A stretch of 13,862 nucleotides of DNA, taken from positions 1 to 13,862 of the forward strand of contig DATDRS010000201.1 of assembly GCA_035291605.1 (NCBI GenBank), written 5' to 3'. Source of the DNA: DATDRS01 sp035291605 (lineage in GTDB: Bacteria; Chloroflexota; Anaerolineae; Anaerolineales; UBA6663). The translations under genes were made by a program, and so were the position numbers. Each line of letters starts with the position of its first letter. The first letter of the stretch is position 1. The notes under the pieces were generated by a model, which did no database searches, was not told where the DNA came from, and was given only the letters and a program-made list of their open reading frames with translations. Positions 12,283 to 13,862 of this stretch are shown one piece after another.

Positions 12283-13862
12283 GCGGCTTTCAGCGCATCG
12301 GCCAGGTCGGCATAGATTTTGATCCCGCCTGCCTCAACCTTCCACACCTGCGTGGCGAACCGCTCGAGGAAGTAACGGTCGTGCGCAATCACCAGCGACG
12401 TGCCTTCAAAGTTGGTCAGCGCCTGCTCGAACCGTGCGCGCGAGGCGATGTCGAGGTGGTTGATCGGTTCGTCGAGGATGAGAAAGTTGCGGCCCTGCAC
12501 GACGAGCACAGCCAGCGCCAGCCGCGAGCGTTCGCCGTAACTCAGCCCGGCGACGGGCGTGAACACGTCGTCGCCCTCGAAGAGGAAGTAGTGCAGAAAA
12601 TTGCGGAGGTCGGTTTCGGATTGGCGCGAGAACTGCTGGAGGGTGGTGAGCGCGTTCAACTCGGGGCGGAGCAATTCCTGTTCCTGAGCAAAGTAGCCCA
12701 GGCGGACGCCGGCCCCCAACCGGACACGTCCGGCCAAAGGTTCCAGCCGCCCCGCAATGGTCCGCGCGAGGGTGGTCTTGCCTGATCCGTTCGCGCCGAC
12801 GAGGGCCGCGCGTTCCCCGAACCGCAGGACGAGGTTGAGGCTGCTCAATAGAGGCTTGTCGTAGCCGACGGCAGCCTCTTCGAGCGTCAACACATCGCGC
12901 CCGCTCGCCGGAGTGTCGTCAAAGTCCATTTTCATCTGCCAGCCGAGCCTGGGTTTTTCCACGCGCTCGTCGGTCATCAGCCGTTCGAGGCGCTGCTCAA
13001 TTTGCTTCGCCCGCCCGACTGTCCCGGCGCCCCGGTTGGCGAAAAAACCTTTGGCGAATTTGTCGCTCGTGTCAGCCTTGCCGCCTTTGCGGAATTTGGC
13101 GATGCCGCGCAGGTGCTGGGCCGCGCCTTTCAGCCGCGCGATTTCTTCCCGCTGGTCGTGGTAGGCCTGCCACTGCTGGTCGCGCTCGCGCTGCTTCTGA
13201 TCCAGATAATCTGAATAGTTGCCCGCGTAGCTGCGGACGCCATGCGTGACCGGGTCGAGCTCGAGGATCTGGGTCACGGTGCGGTCGAGGAAGGCGCGGT
13301 CGTGCGAGACGACAAGCGCCGCGCCGCGAAAGCGGGCCAGCCAGCCTTCGAGCCAGAGGAGCATATCGATGTCGAGGTGGTTGGTCGGCTCGTCGAGCAA
13401 GAGCAGTTGCGGATTGGAAAGCAGGACGAGCGCGAGCGCGAGGCGTGTTTTCTGCCCGCCGCTGAGGGAGGCGACGGCAGTCGAGCGCGGGAGGCTGCCC
13501 AAGCCGAGGTTCGCGAGGGCGGCCTCGGCCCGCCCGGGGCGGGCATTTTCACTGATCGCCTGCAACCGCGCAAGGGCCGTTTCATATTTTCCTAAAACAG
13601 CGGCGTCTTGTGGCGACTGAGCGAGCACCGAAGCCAGGCGCTCGACCTCGGCTTCGGCGTGCGCGAGGCTGCCCCGCACGTCGTCGAGGCAGGATTGAAT
13701 GGTCGAGCCGGGAGGCGCCTCGAAGCCCTGGGTGAGGTAGCCCACGCGGAGGCTGGGCGCAAGTTGAACGCTGCCGGAGTCGGGCGTCTCTTTGCCGGCG
13801 ATGATGTGCAGGAGCGTGGTCTTGCCCGAACCGTTCGGGCCGACCAGGCCGATGCGCTCGCC
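12279..13862 (-). CDS. ABC-F family ATPase (5'-truncated by window edge)
   Basis: Soluble duplicated ATPase without membrane segments; ABC-F proteins act on the ribosome as translation factors or antibiotic-protection factors. 527 residues are visible. The frame stays open to 13862, beyond the GTG at 13745, and encodes a first Walker A GPNGSGKT at the very edge, so the true start is outside. Domain 1: signature LSGGQKTR (visible 133-140) and DEPTNHLD near 157. The charged linker with KQRERDQ and RKGGKAD lies around 220-265. Domain 2: GANGSGKT (356-363), signature LSYGERSR (440-447) and DEPINHLD near 464. DEPxNHLD in both halves and the linker mark the ABC-F class. No C-terminal extension is present: it ends soon after the second ATPase. 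A subfamily (Uup, EttA, YbiT or resistance type) cannot be assigned by eye. Confidence 0.95.
   Translation of the reverse strand, partial: GERIGLVGPNGSGKTTLLHIIAGKETPDSGSVQLAPSLRVGYLTQGFEAPPGSTIQSCLDDVRGSLAHAEAEVERLASVLAQSPQDAAVLGKYETALARLQAISENARPGRAEAALANLGLGSLPRSTAVASLSGGQKTRLALALVLLSNPQLLLLDEPTNHLDIDMLLWLEGWLARFRGAALVVSHDRAFLDRTVTQILELDPVTHGVRSYAGNYSDYLDQKQRERDQQWQAYHDQREEIARLKGAAQHLRGIAKFRKGGKADTSDKFAKGFFANRGAGTVGRAKQIEQRLERLMTDERVEKPRLGWQMKMDFDDTPASGRDVLTLEEAAVGYDKPLLSSLNLVLRFGERAALVGANGSGKTTLARTIAGRLEPLAGRVRLGAGVRLGYFAQEQELLRPELNALTTLQQFSRQSETDLRNFLHYFLFEGDDVFTPVAGLSYGERSRLALAVLVVQGRNFLILDEPINHLDIASRARFEQALTNFEGTSLVIAHDRYFLERFATQVWKVEAGGIKIYADLADALKAA

Overview
The window reads as bulk chromosome from a GC-rich, non-phototrophic-looking member of the Chloroflexota (Anaerolineae-like). 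Three things suggest this: two lipoproteins with Pro/Thr-rich linkers right after the lipid-anchored Cys, a secreted protein carrying the YLPLVMR-type stretch common in Chloroflexota exported proteins, and several palindromic intergenic repeats. The assignment is an inference from protein style, not from a marker gene. No rRNA, tRNA, CRISPR, transposase or phage gene was seen.

Layout: (1) 38-3696, minus strand: a ROK-family repressor followed by a family-5 solute-binding lipoprotein, separated by a tandem palindromic repeat, a consensus-like promoter and a two-site operator. The transporter permeases would lie beyond position 1. (2) 3697-4078: an AT-rich divergent regulatory region. It holds the ROK promoter (minus) and a near-consensus plus-strand promoter that drives an 18-codon ORF with an exceptionally strong Shine-Dalgarno, followed by a strong hairpin terminator. 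(3) 4079-5065, plus: an AIR-synthase/HypE-like protein beginning 31 nt behind that terminator, with a TTG start and no Shine-Dalgarno. (4) 5071-7846, minus: lipoprotein, agmatinase-type ureohydrolase and 6-phosphofructokinase in series. The last is convergent with (3), with only 5 nt between stop codons. (5) 8028-11059, minus: a Fur-family regulator followed by cbiM-cbiQ-cbiO, an ECF-type cobalt/nickel uptake system. A 16-bp perfect palindrome sits next to a TATAAT box upstream of fur. (6) 11278-13862, minus: a 5'-truncated ABC-F ATPase whose stop codon overlaps the start of a conserved secreted protein of unknown function.

How they work together: region 1 looks like sugar- or peptide-responsive uptake under ROK control, and region 5 like metal-controlled metal uptake with autoregulation. 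Region 4 joins glycolysis and guanidino-compound hydrolysis without an obvious shared pathway. The most unusual locus is the tiny ORF/terminator unit at 3842-4047, which could be a free-standing small-protein gene or a leader-peptide attenuator for the AIR-synthase-like gene. A second theme is that three unrelated palindromic elements (2337-2460, 6176-6215, 11239-11282) each contain the stop codon of the adjacent gene.

The only gene-free stretch over 300 bases is 2099-2457, which holds the leader, operator, promoter and repeats listed separately.
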